Below, one piece after another: positions 22,251 to 33,341 of a stretch of DNA of 64,000 nucleotides. The position numbers and the translations under genes were made by a program. The first letter of the stretch is position 1; every line of letters starts with the position of its first letter. The DNA comes from Triglochin maritima. Its lineage: Eukaryota; Streptophyta; Magnoliopsida; Alismatales; Juncaginaceae. The notes under the pieces are model-generated. The model saw only the letters and a program-made list of their open reading frames with translations. It did no database searches and had not been told where the DNA came from. The stretch lies in the NCBI GenBank assembly GCA_963682175.1, contig OY821784.1, forward strand, positions 27,881,621 through 27,945,620, in the 5' to 3' direction.

Positions 22251-23828
22251 TGATTGACATCATTTCATGCTTATATTTGTACCTTATATCCATTATCTTA
22301 CACCTAAGCAATGCTATGTGACGAGTTTTATGTTTAGTTTTCAGAAATAAAGAGGTTTGAAGAGAAGAGCCATGAAAGGACCCAAAAGCAGGAAAAAAGG
22401 ACCTAATTGTGAGACCTGGGGACCAAGATGCAAGGGGGAAGGACCTGATCGTAAGACAGAAGGACCTAAGAGCAAAACAGGAAACTCCACACCATCATGA
22501 GGAGTATTTTGTCAATTCGATTCGGGTCGGAGCTCCACTAAACCAGCTAGATGCATCCAAGACCAAGAAACAAACCAAGGCAAGCCCACCAGAAGTCCCA
22601 GCCGGATCTGGGCCTTATAGGCCGCCAATTGGCGGTCTGGAACCGCCAATTGGCGGTCTGGTTAAGCCCAAATCAGCCAAGATTCTTCCTGGACTTGTAT
22701 TAGCATGTGTTTAGGCTATTTTTGGTATTGGTTTAGTCCCACATCGGGGGATTGTCCCGGATTAGCTTTTTCCATGCTTATAAATAGAACTCTTCACCTC
22801 CCATTGTATCCATCTCCCTCTTGGTGGCCATCTTCCCTACTAAGAGTGAAGCCTTGAAGCAAAACTCTAGTGGAGGAAGAGCTACTTGTAATTGAGTGAG
22901 TTAATAATATAAGTTTTCTTTTAATGATGTTGTTTCTCTCTTAGTTTAATTTCCTTTCCTTTGCATGCTTGTTTGTTTGTTTAGTTTTATGCTTCTTTAA
23001 TATTTCTTGCTTAAGTAGTATAAATTTCATTTCAGTATTATGCTTTCCTTTGCTAAATTAGTTAGTGTAATGAGTAGTGAGTAGTTCCATCCCCATTTGG
23101 GGGGTGGAGAAATATGTGATATAATAATGTAGTGTATTAAGTGTGTGTTATTTTTTTATCCCTTGAGCTTTATATGATTTCCATAACCATCTAATGGGTC
23201 TCCACTCTTATCTTTGATATGCTAATGCTCTTGAATGAAGCTTAGCTTATTCTTTGATTAGTGGACCTATTTTATGGGGAATGATAAAGTTAGGATATGG
23301 ATGAAGTTAATGTTGGAAACACAATTTGTAGTGTATGTACTCTTGTTGCCTTTTCCTTAGCTAATGTCTTGTATGTTTTAATGATGTAGTCATCTTAATT
23401 CATGTAGAGGCATAGTAGGGTCTAGTCTTTATACTTGAGTTCATGTAGCTTCATTCCAATCATTGTCTTGTATGTTTTAATGATGTAGTCTTATCTTAAT
23501 TCATGTAGAGGCAAGATTGGATGTAGTTTTATGATTTCATGCACTACATGTTGTGAGGAGCTTAATTGAACACACACACACACACACATCTTTATGTTCA
23601 CATTATTTCTCTACCCCCTTTGGGGTTTAGTTTTATTGCTTATCTTCATTTCCTTTGCATTTCATTTCAGCTTTGTAGTTTAGATTAGTGTAATACATCT
23701 TTCTCCCTTCTTTTTACCTCTCGCCTTCGAATAAACCAAGTGTCGACACACCTCCCAGTGGACGACCCGTATTTGCCACCGCTTCAACGCGGCCGTGCAC
23801 TTGCGGTTAAATATAAAACGATCAATCA
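22251..23828 (+). repeat. 3' LTR of the Athila element
   Basis: 1578 bp, near-identical to 12434-14013, ending at the ATAAG duplication. It repeats the phased GGACC array, palindrome pair (22622-22656), USE (22736-22746) and TATA box (22779-22786). Confidence 0.96.
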
Positions 23829-23846
23829 ATAAGCTTCTAATTATAT

Positions 23847-24466
23847 ATATAATAGGGCTCGTTGGATGCTTGTCGTTGTATGCCCCACGACTAATTTGGC
23901 ATATTGGTTTGATCCGTTGGGGTCGAATAAACCAAGGGACTCAATAAAGAAACTTCTAAATTTGTAAGTTCGTTTAGTTGTGAAAAAAGTAATTCGTGGA
24001 TTTTTATTAGTATTATTGAATGATATTTTAACTTGTGCTACTCAGGGCAATTAAGGTTTACAGAGCTTTAGGTGGTAGGAGAACAACCACAAAAGCAGGA
24101 ATAACATGGCATGGAATGAGAGTACGTTCTATCCTATTTTTGTTAATTAAGTTAGGAACATATATTTAGCGAATTTCTATGTTTGTAGTACCATAAGCAG
24201 GTTGGAAATACGGAATGTGGTTACTACGTGATGAGATACACGGAGGAAATCCTCGAATTGGCAACTCAAGATGTATGTCTATCCGAGGTAATGTAGATCG
24301 TTATTCAATTGTATAGTTGTAGTTTTAATATTTAGTTATTAACATTCACACTTGTAATTTTTTGATAGGTCTTCCCAAAAAGTAGTGATCCCTTCTCGTA
24401 ATAGGAGCTCGATGAAACTCACGACCGATGGGCTCGCTATTTTATCAGTAACATGTTGACGAACTA
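23847..24466 (+). pseudogene. CACTA-borne gene, 3' part: Ulp1-like peptidase (inactive)
   Basis: Continuation of the gene cut at 12433. Exons at about 23847-23963, 24046-24121, 24189-24290 and 24369-24466 have GT...AG borders and encode a C48 cysteine peptidase core: RWMLVVVCPT, YWFDPLGSNKP, ITWHGMR, then KQVGNTECGYYVMRYTEEIL. The active-site Asp (DP), Gln (KQ) and Cys (ECGYY) are present. The catalytic His of the usual HW pair reads Arg (CGT). Two in-frame stops follow near 24399 (TAA TAG) where relatives have Gln codons, both explicable as C-to-T. The protein would be dead even without the Athila insertion. Confidence 0.75.
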
Positions 24467-24539
24467 AGAGGTTCTCCTGTCACTAGTATTTTTTGTAATT
24501 TAGTTAACAAGTGCACTTGTATTACAAACCTACAATTTA

Positions 24540-24814
24540 TGCCTTAATATAATCGCCTTAATTTTAGAATAAATTAATTGCAAGTGTGTTGAATGACAAT
24601 TGTGTATGCTTGTATGTTTGTGCAAGTATGGTTGTATGTTTGTGTTTGTTCATGTATGCTTGTGTGTTTGTGCTTGTATGTACATGTGGATGAAATTGTG
24701 AGTATTTGTGAAAATTTTTTATTGGTGAACGAATTTGGTGCAGTTGTATGTACACGAATACGATGACTAAAAACAAGTTTGCAGGATGCTATTTATTTTT
24801 TTTGTCCAGGTTTA
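24540..24814. repeat. TG/TATG-rich low-complexity stretch
   Basis: About 24590-24690 is built from short TGTATG and TTTGTG variants. The His/Thr-rich minus-strand frame over it is a by-product of the repeat. No other feature is seen. Confidence 0.6.
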
Positions 24815-25056
24815 GGAATAGACATCGGTTGTTTGTATTAGCCGACGTTTATTCCTCTGAAGAAAGGAATAGACGTCGGCTTTATGTTGAATCCGACGTA
24901 TATGCTTTAGGAATAGACGTCGCATGTTAGTTCACCGACGTCTATACCTAATGAATATACGCCGTCTGTTATTTCACCGACGTCTATACCTAAAGAATAG
25001 ACGTCGGGCTATAGAACACCCGACGTCTATTCGTTAAAGAATAGACGTCGGCTTAT
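24815..25056. repeat. Right subterminal repeats of the CACTA element, inner part
   Basis: About eleven AGACGTCGG-type motifs in facing pairs, such as AATAGACGTCGGGC with GCCCGACGTCTATT-like partners near 24990-25040. They are cut at 25056 by the tandem LTR array and resume at 32683. Confidence 0.85.
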
Positions 25057-26288
25057 TGATGCATTGCATACATTGCATCATATGTCTTTCATTTAGATCA
25101 CTTTTATATCAATAAATGCTATTAAGGTATGTGTTTAGTCTTATTTACAGAATACAGGGACCTGAATGCAATTTACCCACATCTCGAGCATAAACGCGTG
25201 CAAAAGACTCATTTCTATCATAAAGACCAAGTTCAAGTTTATCAGGTTACAAATGGAAATGTATCCAAGCATAAAAGCATTCAAGATCTAATTACAAAAA
25301 GAACAAAGACTTAAGCACAAAAGTAGCCGGGGACTTAATTGCAAAAAGTCAAGGACCTAATTGCAAATCACGAGTAGCTTTTATTATTATAGAGAAAATC
25401 TAAAGAAAAATCAATGTGAATCTCCATATATATAAAGGAATTAATCCAGAGCTCAAAAGAATGGAAAGAATCAATCCAGACGCGCAAAGGAGGATCAAAT
25501 TATACCATAAACACACAGGAAAAATCTGGATCGAATCCGAGCCAAAAAGGTGGCAATTCCGCCGCACCTCATGTACAAATTGCGGCGATTTAGCCGCACA
25601 AAAGTCGATCCGTGTGCTCAAATTTTTACCAATGTTGTATTGACGCGTGTACGTTCCATTTATGTATTGGGATCCCTTGTATCGGCTATAAATAGCCCCG
25701 AGAACGATGGTAGAAGGGTCCTTGGCCTTAGACCTAGTTTTTAGTTGTTTTTATTTTCAGTTTTGTACTCTTCACTTTAGTAATAAAATTCTGTCTTTTA
25801 TTTCTTGTTTTTACTTTTCTTTTGTAATGTCTCTAGGACCCCTTCTTCCTCCCTCTATGAGTTTCTAACTCCTTCCAAATGGTGGAGGTGACGGATTTAG
25901 GGTGAAGAGAAGATGAATGAATGTTATTATTTTAATTTCGTGTTAGTATATTTTGATTACTTGAGTTTATGTTAAATCATTTATCATGTAATGCTTTATA
26001 ACTAATATGATTTATTATAAGTTTTTGAATTCTCTAATCTAAACCTTAAATCTAAACCTCCACCCAACGGAATTCACCTCTTTGTTCTTGTTTTTAGTTT
26101 TAATTGTTCTTGTTTCTTGCTTTAGATAATTAAAAATCAAAAATCTCAAAACCAACTTATTTCTTCTCTCCTTCTTTCCCCCAATTGAAATCACATTAAT
26201 AACAAATCTCTCCCTCCTTGTGTTCGACCCGTATTTGCCACGTCTCCATTGACGCCGTGCACTTGCGGTATAAATTTAATTCACATCA
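25057..26288 (+). repeat. LTR 1 of the tandem array
   Basis: 1232 bp, ends TGATG...CATCA. TATAAATA at 25687-25694. Loose 22-24-bp repeats of GGAC(C/T)TAATTGCAAA lie at about 25284-25375. GC-rich dyad TGCGGC..GCCGCA at about 25581-25598. Five bases are private to this copy, all left of 25640. Confidence 0.95.
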
Positions 26289-26294
26289 AGTTTT

Positions 26295-26312
26295 TGGCGC
26301 CGTTGCCGGGGA
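26295..26312 (+). other. Primer binding site, Asp tRNA (unit 1)
   Basis: TGGCGCCGTTGCCGGGGA, 6 bases after LTR 1. The second unit has the same site at 29492-29509. Confidence 0.95.
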
Positions 26313-27595
26313 GGCGACGCAGATTTTGTTTTTTGCTGATTTCGATTTTATCCTGTTTATCTTGTGCGCGATCTAAATATTTGGATTTTGTGTTTCAGGA
26401 GACAACAGAGTGCACGGCGAAATCCGAGCACCATCTGAGCTAAACGAGCGGCGAAATCGCCGCACCTGAAGAGTAACTTGCGGCGAATCCGCCGCACACC
26501 TGAAGCTTCTGGGCTTCAAATTCTTCTGGGACGCGACTCATCTCTGGGTGGACGCGTAGAGCTACTGAAATTTCGAGAGCGGGCGGCGAACCTGACTGAG
26601 CATTGCGTAGGTAACCTTTGTTGCCTTTTTCCTCGTAATTTCTAGTTTCGGAAAATTTCCTTTTCATAGAACTGCATGTGTTAGGGCAAAAAATTCCATA
26701 ATTTGCAATAATTCAACTCTGACCTAAAATTGGCAAAATTAGAAAGGCCTTAGTGCATGCATCATCTAGTGTTTTGTATGCATTATTCTTGCTAAATTCT
26801 TGCAAATCAATTTCTGTTGAAGAGTGCTGGAGTCAAGGTACGTATCGTGGTTTTCATCGATTGCATTTAGGCAAATAATTTAGTTTGCATACAACCTTGT
26901 AATTGCCCCCTCTAAAGACCATTGTTTGACTATCTTTGCTAGATCTAAGTTAAACTATCTTAAGGGCAACTCCGTAGGCAAAGATACGGTGGGGATTTCA
27001 TCACCCTTCCGTGGCCCACAAATCACAATCCTAAAGTGTCACCCAAGCCTTAAAATTAAAATCAATTAGACATTGACCCCTAAGGACTCGGACTCATTTA
27101 AGGAGAAAAATTGGTTTGACTTGCTATGACCTGAAGCCGATTGAATTTAATTTGGTGTCTAGAAAGTGTTTTTGTGTTGACGTAAGTCTTCCAAGCGAAG
27201 TGGTTGTCTAATTGGCACCGACTCTGTCGGAAGCACCCCCACTAGCTATACACGGCCTGGCCAAGTTGGTTTGATTAGTGAGGGAGGTGAATCAAGCGAA
27301 TCAATTTGACTCAACCAGTTAGGAGTCGTCTAGATCTAAGCGACACTAGGTCTAGGATTGTTTGAACTGTGCTTTCTTAGGATTTTTCTGACCAACCCTC
27401 TTTCTATCTTTAGAGTTAGGTTTCCCTTCTCATCTGAGTCTTCTTTCTCTTCTCACCTAAATTCTCTAGATTAGGATTCCTTTCTCATCTTGCCCCATTC
27501 TATTGTTTGTTTCCCTTTTGAAAAAAAAAATATAAAAAACGAAAATATAAAAAAAAATTAATTCTTGAAATTAAATTTGGAATTTAAATTTGGAA
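26313..27595 (+). other. Leader of tandem unit 1
   Basis: Athila-type leader. GC-rich palindromes occur at 26448-26463 and 26479-26496, a donor-like AAG/GTACGT at about 26838, and GGTGGGGATTTCATCACC at 26988-27005. The small frames across 26249-26667 are not credible genes. Unit 2 has the same layout at 29510-30792. Confidence 0.65.
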
Positions 27596-27737
27596 TTTGA
27601 ATTCAAAAATTGATTCAACCCGGTGCACTCAGATTTGGATTCGGGACTTGAGTAATCGACTCTCACGAGTTCATCTAGATTCCAGTCTGGAACTTAGCCC
27701 CAATCCATCTGCTGCACCGCCTCACCCGGATCCAATG

Positions 27738-28218
27738 GATGAGAACGTAGTGGACCCACCTGTTGCACAACCTATAACTCTGAGGGATCGATGCTATCCA
27801 GCGATGGCTGCTCAGCCATCGTGCATCGTTATGCCCTACCATACCGGGTCGCGACTTCGAACTTAAGGCACAATACATGAGTATGTTGCCTAAGTTCACC
27901 TCTAGGGAAGACCCATATCTCTTCCTTAGAGAATTTGAGGAAATCTGCTCTCTTATGCAATAGCAGCATATCCCTGAGGAGGCAGTGCGTCTGAAATTTG
28001 TGCCTCTAGCACTAAAGGACGACGCTAAGAAATGGCTATATAGTCTAGCCGAAAGATCTATTAGGAGTTGGGCTGAGTTTGTTCAAGTATTCTTGAAAAA
28101 ATATTTCCCCAACCATAAGACTATGAGGATTAGGAATGAAATTGTTGCATTCGTTCAGTCTGAGAGCGAGCCATTCTATTCCTACCTAGACTATATAGAT
28201 CACTTTGCATTGCATTGA
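27738..28218 (+). pseudogene. gag: Truncated Athila gag, tandem unit 1
   Basis: Starts at MDENVVDPPV (27738) and runs through [18 protein letters not shown], then shifts frame near 27845. The shifted frame carries the gag core (SMLPKFTSREDPYLFLREFEEICS, ALKDDAKKWLYSL, FLKKYFPNHKTM), clearly related to the intact Athila gag at 15470-15800. This copy has a TAG at 27961-27963 where unit 2 has TAC. The frame stops at 28216-28218, where a deletion joins gag directly to the polypurine tract. Confidence 0.85.
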
Positions 28219-28277
28219 TGCATTGCATACATTGCATCAGGTGTGGGGGTATTTGATGCATTGCATACATTGCATCA
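28216..28277. repeat. Duplicated 24-bp dyad around the polypurine tract
   Basis: The first 24 bp of the LTR, itself a dyad with TGATGCA/TGCATCA arms, is present at 28216-28239 and again as the LTR start at 28254-28277. The polypurine tract GGTGTGGGGGTATT lies between. The same structure is at 31414-31475. Confidence 0.9.
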
Positions 28278-29485
28278 TATGTCTTTCATTTAGATCACTT
28301 TTATATCAATAAATGCTATTAAGGTATGTGTTTAGTCTTATTTACAGAATACAGGGACCTGAATGCAATTTTCCCACATCTCGAGCATAAACGCGTGCAA
28401 AAGACTCATTTCTATCATAAAGACCAAGTTCAAGTTTATCAGGTTACAAATGGAAATGTATCCAAGCATAAAAGCATTCAAGATCTAATTACAAAAAGAA
28501 CAAAGACTTAAGCACAAAAGTAGCCGGGGACTTAATTGCAAAAAGTCAAGGACCTAATTGCAAATCACGAGTAGCTTTTATTATTATAGAGAAAATCTAA
28601 AGAAAAATCAATGTGAATCTCCATATATATAAAGGAATTAATCCAGAGCTCAAAAGAATGGAAAGAATCAATCCAGACGCGCAAAGGAGGATCAAATCAT
28701 ACCATAAACACACAGGAAAAATCTGGATCGAATCCGAGCCAAAAAGGTGGCGATTCCGCCGCACCTCATGTACAAATTGTGGCGATTTAGCCGCACAAAG
28801 GTCGATCCGTGTGCTCAAATTTTTACCAATGCTGTATTGACGCGTGTACGTTCCATTTATGTATTGGGATCCCTTGTATCGGCTATAAATAGCCCCGAGA
28901 ACGATGGTAGAAGGGTCCTTGGCCTTAGACCTAGTTTTTAGTTGTTTTTATTTTCAGTTTTGTACTCTTCACTTTAGTAATAAAATTCTGTCTTTTATTT
29001 CTTGTTTTTACTTTTCTTTTGTAATGTCTCTAGGACCCCTTCTTCCTCCCTCTATGAGTTTCTAACTCCTTCCAAATGGTGGAGGTGACGGATTTAGGGT
29101 GAAGAGAAGATGAATGAATGTTATTATTTTAATTTCGTGTTAGTATATTTTGATTACTTGAGTTTATGTTAAATCATTTATCATGTAATGCTTTATAACT
29201 AATATGATTTATTATAAGTTTTTGAATTCTCTAATCTAAACCTTAAATCTAAACCTCCACCCAACGGAATTCACCTCTTTGTTCTTGTTTTTAGTTTTAA
29301 TTGTTCTTGTTTCTTGCTTTAGATAATTAAAAATCAAAAATCTCAAAACCAACTTATTTCTTCTCTCCTTCTTTCCCCCAATTGAAATCACATTAATAAC
29401 AAATCTCTCCCTCCTTGTGTTCGACCCGTATTTGCCACGTCTCCATTGACGCAGTGCACTTGCGGTATAAATTTAATTCACATCA
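28254..29485 (+). repeat. LTR 2 (middle, recombinant) of the tandem array
   Basis: 1232 bp. At five diagnostic sites in its first 580 bp it matches LTR 3 against LTR 1. Right of that it matches LTR 1 at all eight sites that distinguish LTR 3. Two changes are its own. This is the pattern of an LTR-LTR crossover product. Confidence 0.9.
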
Positions 29486-29509
29486 AGTTTTTGGCGCCGT
29501 TGCCGGGGA

Positions 29510-30792
29510 GGCGACGCAGATTTTGTTTTTTGCTGATTTCGATTTTATCCTGTTTATCTTGTGCGCGATCTAAATATTTGGATTTTGTGTTTCAGGAGAC
29601 AACAGAGTGCACGGCGAAATCCGAGCACCATCTGAGCTAAACGAGCGGCGAAATCGCCGCACCTGAAGAGTAACTTGCGGCGAATCCGCCGCACACCTGA
29701 AGCTTCTGGGCTTCAAATTCTTCTGGGACGCGACTCATCTCTGGGTGGACGCGTAGAGCTACTGAAATTTCGAGAGCGGGCGGCGAACCTGACTGAGCAT
29801 TGCGTAGGTAACCTTTGTTGCCTTTTTCCTCGTAATTTCTAGTTTCGGAAAATTTCCTTTTCATAGAACTGCATGTGTTAGGGCAAAAAATTCCATAATT
29901 TGCAATAATTCAACTCTGACCTAAAATTGGCAAAATTAGAAAGGCCTTAGTGCATGCATCATCTAGTGTTTTGTATGCATTATTCTTGCTAAATTCTTGC
30001 AAATCAATTTCTGTTGAAGAGTGCTGGAGTCAAGGTACGTATCTTGGTTTTCATCGATTGCATTTAGGCAAATAATTTAGTTTGCATACAACCTTGTAAT
30101 TGCCCCCTCTAAAGACCATTGTTTGACTATCTTTGCTAGATCTAAGTTAAACTATCTTAAGGGCAACTCCGTAGGCAAAGATACGGTGGGGATTTCATCA
30201 CCCTTCCGTGGCCCACAAATCACAATCCTAAAGTGTCACCCAAGCGTTAAAATTAAAATCAATTAGACATTGACCCCTAAGGACTCGGACTCATTTAAGG
30301 AGAAGAATTGGTTTGACTTGCTATGACCTGAAGCCGATTGAATTTAATTTGGTGTCTAGAAAGTGTTTTTGTGTTGACGTAAGTCTTCCAAGCGAAGTGG
30401 TTGTCTAATTGGCACCGACTCTGTCGGAAGCACCCCCACTAGCTATACACGGCCTGGCCAAGTTGGTTTGATTAGTGAGGGAGGTGAATCAAGCGAATCA
30501 ATTTGACTCAACCAGTTAGGAGTCGTCTAGATCTAAGCGACACTAGGTCTAGGATTGTTTGAACCGTGCTTTCTTAGGATTTTTCTGACCAACCCTCTTT
30601 CTATCTTTAGAGTTAGGTTTCCCTTCTCATCTGAGTCTTCTTTCTCTTCTCACCTAAATTCTCTAGATTAGGATTCCTTTCTCATCTTGCCCCATTCTAT
30701 TGTTTGTTTCCCTTTTGAAAAAAAAAATATAAAAAACGAAAATATAAAAAAAAAATTAATTCTTGAAATTAAATTTGGAATTTAAATTTAGA
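29510..30792 (+). other. Leader of tandem unit 2
   Basis: Near-identical to the unit 1 leader; a handful of single-base differences. The conserved GGTGGGGATTTCATCACC is at 30185-30202. Confidence 0.65.
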
Positions 30793-30935
30793 ATTTGAAT
30801 TCAAAAATTGATTCAACCCGGTGCACTCAGATTTGGATTCGGGACTTGAGTAATCGACTCTCACGAGTTCATCTAGATTCCAGTCTGGAACTTAGCCCCA
30901 ATCCATCTGCTGCACCGCCTCACCCGGATCCAATG

Positions 30936-31416
30936 GATGAGAACGTAGTGGACCCACCTGTTGCACAACCTATAACTCTGAGGGATCGATGCTATCCAGC
31001 GATGGCTGCTCAGCCATCGTGCATCGTTATGCCCTACCATACCGGGTCGCGACTTCGAACTTAAGGCACAATACATGAGTATGTTGCCTAAGTTCACCTC
31101 TAGGGAAGACCCATATCTCTTCCTTAGAGAATTTGAGGAAATCTGCTCTCTTATGCAATACCAGCATATCCCTGAGGAGGCAGTGCGTCTGAAATTTGTG
31201 CCTCTAGCACTAAAGGACGACGCTAAGAAATGGCTATATAGTCTAGCCGAAAGATCTATTAGGAGTTGGGCTGAGTTTGTTCAAGTATTCTTGAAAAAAT
31301 ATTTCCCCAACCATAAGACTATGAGGATTAGGAATGAAATTGTTGCATTCGTTCAGTCTGAGAGCGAGCCATTCTATTCCTACCTAGACTATATAGATCA
31401 CTTTGCATTGCATTGA
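30936..31416 (+). pseudogene. gag: Truncated Athila gag, tandem unit 2
   Basis: Same as unit 1, with the same frameshift after the first 40 or so codons and the same truncation at the polypurine tract. It lacks the internal TAG, so a 113-codon frame remains open from 31075. The shared frameshift and deletion predate the duplication of the unit. Confidence 0.85.
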
Positions 31417-31451
31417 TGCATTGCATACATTGCATCAGGTGTGGGGGTATT

Positions 31452-32682
31452 TGATGCATTGCATACATTGCATCATATGTCTTTCATTTAGATCACTTTT
31501 ATATCAATAAATGCTATTAAGGTATGTGTTTAGTCTTATTTACAGAATACAGGGACCTGAATGCAATTTTCCCACATCTCGAGCATAAACGCGTGCAAAA
31601 GACTCATTTCTATCATAAAGACCAAGTTCAAGTTTATCAGGTTACAAATGGAAATGTATCCAAGCATAAAAGCATTCAAGATCTAATTACAAAAAGAACA
31701 AAGACTTAAGCACAAAAGTAGCCGGGGACTTAATTGCAAAAAGTCAAGGACCTAATTGCAAATCACGAGTAGCTTTTATTATTATGGAGAAAATCTAAAG
31801 AAAAATCAATGTGAATCTCCATATATATAAAGGAATTAATCCGGAGCTCAAAAGAATGGAAAGAATCAATCCAGACGCGCAAAGGAGGATCAAATCATAC
31901 CATAAACACACAGGAAAAATCTGGATCGAATCCGAGCCAAAAAGGTGGCGATTCCTCCGCACCTCATGTACAAATTGTGGCGATTTAGCCGCACAAAAGT
32001 CGATCCGTGTGCTCAAATTTTTACCAATGCTGTATTGACGCGTGTACGTTCCATTTATATATTGGGATCCCTTGTATCGGCTATAAATAGCCCCGAGAAC
32101 GATGGTAGAAGGGTCCTTGGCCTTAGACCTAGTTTTTAGTTGTTTTTATTTTCAGTTTTGTACTCTTCACTTTAGTAATAAAATTCTGTCTTTTATTTCT
32201 TGTTTTTACTTTTCTTTTGTAATGTCTCTAGGACCCCTTCTTCCTCCCTCTATGAGTTTCTAACTCCTTCCAAAGGGTGGAGGTGACGGATTTAGGGTGA
32301 AGAGAAGATGAATGAATGTTATTATTTTAATTTCGTGTTAGTATATTTTGATTACTTGAGTTTATGTTAAATCATTTATCATGTAATGTTTTATAACTAA
32401 TATGATTTATTATAAGTTTCTGAATTCTCTAATCTAAACCTTAAATCTAAACCTCCACCCAACGGAATTCACCTCTTTGTTCTTGTTTTAGTTTTAATTG
32501 TTCTTGTTTCTTGCTTTAGATAATTAAAAATCAAAAATCTCAAAACCAACTTATTTCTTCTCTCCTTCTTTCCCCCAATCGAAATCACATTAATAACAAA
32601 TCTCTCCCTCCTTGTGTTCAACCCGTATTTGTCACGTCTCCATTGACGCCGTGCACTTGCGGTATAAATTTAATTCACATCA
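31452..32682 (+). repeat. LTR 3 of the tandem array
   Basis: 1231 bp, followed by CTTAT. It carries most private changes of the three copies (three left of its position 600, eight to the right). Confidence 0.95.
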
Positions 32683-32848
32683 CTTATACATACTGACGAC
32701 GTATATTCTTTAGGTATAGACGTCGGCTATATGAAGGCCGACGTCTATGTATAGACGACGCACACATAGACGTCAGATCTGGGAGTGCTTATATCCGACG
32801 TATATAGCCCCGTACATCCAACGTATATTCCCTTTCTCTGTAGTAGTG
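32683..32848. repeat. Right subterminal repeats of the CACTA element, outer part
   Basis: Further GACGTCGG and GACGTATA motifs run up to the right terminal repeat (about 32830-32848, ending CTGTAGTAGTG). Confidence 0.85.
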
Positions 32849-32851
32849 ATT

Positions 32852-33240
32852 GCCCTTTAAAATATCATAGGAACCTATATTCTCATTTGGATGTGATGAG
32901 AGTGTATTCTCAACATCTTTATCAATCTCCATCTAATGGTACCAAAATAAAATCTTAAATAGAACTAATCACATACTCTATAACACCTAATCACGATTTC
33001 TAGTAAGTCTAGATATAGTGATATTCGAAATTTAGTTAAGAAGATGAACAACCATAAGAAAGCTACCAAAACGAAGGATAATCATAAAAACGACCATTTA
33101 GAGTTCAAGTTGCTTGCGTATATTCCAAGAAGATGTCATTTCATGTTGTTACACAAGATACACCCACTATATATCACACTCAATTCTTGTGATAGGCTGA
33201 CCATTTTTGTACACAATTTACATCCACGATATAGGTCCTC
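32852..33240. other. Intergenic AT-rich sequence, nothing recognised
   Basis: About 390 bp right of the CACTA element. One 69-codon frame (33044-33253) has no recognisable domain and runs into the MITE-like repeat. Confidence 0.55.
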
Positions 33241-33341
33241 TTGGATAAGTTGAATTTTAAGGTTCAAAACTTAACATTTTGAGTCTATTTGCAAACCTAA
33301 AAACTCAACATGTGTTTCATAACCAAACCTCACAGCTCACT

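Larger units (their letters stand above)
12434..23828 (+). mobile_element. Young, complete Athila-type gypsy element
   Basis: LTRs at 12434-14013 and 22251-23828, target duplication ATAAG (12429-12433 and 23829-23833), an Asp-tRNA primer site and an uninterrupted gag-pol frame. By eye the LTRs differ by three substitutions and one CA-repeat length change in about 1.58 kb, so it inserted recently. The env position (20689-22237) has no open frame. It interrupts the Ulp1-like gene of the CACTA element. It is the best candidate in the window for a still mobile element. Confidence 0.96.
25057..32682 (+). mobile_element. Tandem LTR-internal-LTR-internal-LTR array, Athila-like, gag only
   Basis: Three LTRs (25057-26288, 28254-29485, 31452-32682) alternate with two internal regions of about 1965 bp. 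A single target duplication CTTAT brackets the whole array (25052-25056 and 32683-32687); the inner LTR has none. That is the signature of one insertion enlarged by unequal exchange between LTRs. Each internal unit has an Asp-tRNA primer site, an Athila-type leader and a truncated gag, then jumps to the polypurine tract. Protease, reverse transcriptase and integrase are absent from both. Confidence 0.95.
9024..32848. mobile_element. CACTA (En/Spm) transposon with nested insertions
   Basis: The left end CACTAGTGCAGAATAGGG and the inverse of the right end, CACTACTACAGAGAAAGGG, are imperfect terminal inverted repeats. The target duplication is 3 bp, ATT at 9021-9023 and 32849-32851, as expected for CACTA elements. 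Both ends carry dense subterminal repeats of the form ATAGACGTCGG. Subtracting the two nested LTR insertions and their duplications leaves about 4.8 kb. The only gene seen is a DUF8039-plus-Ulp1-like frame; no TNP2-type transposase segment is visible, so the element was probably non-autonomous. Confidence 0.9.

Noticed and set aside
24564..24776. His/Thr-rich minus-strand frame
   Set aside because: Produced by a TG-rich low-complexity run.
26249..26667. Two small frames in the tandem-array leader, repeated at 29446-29864
   Set aside because: They span the LTR end and primer site, have no ATG support or domain, and are explained by leader sequence.
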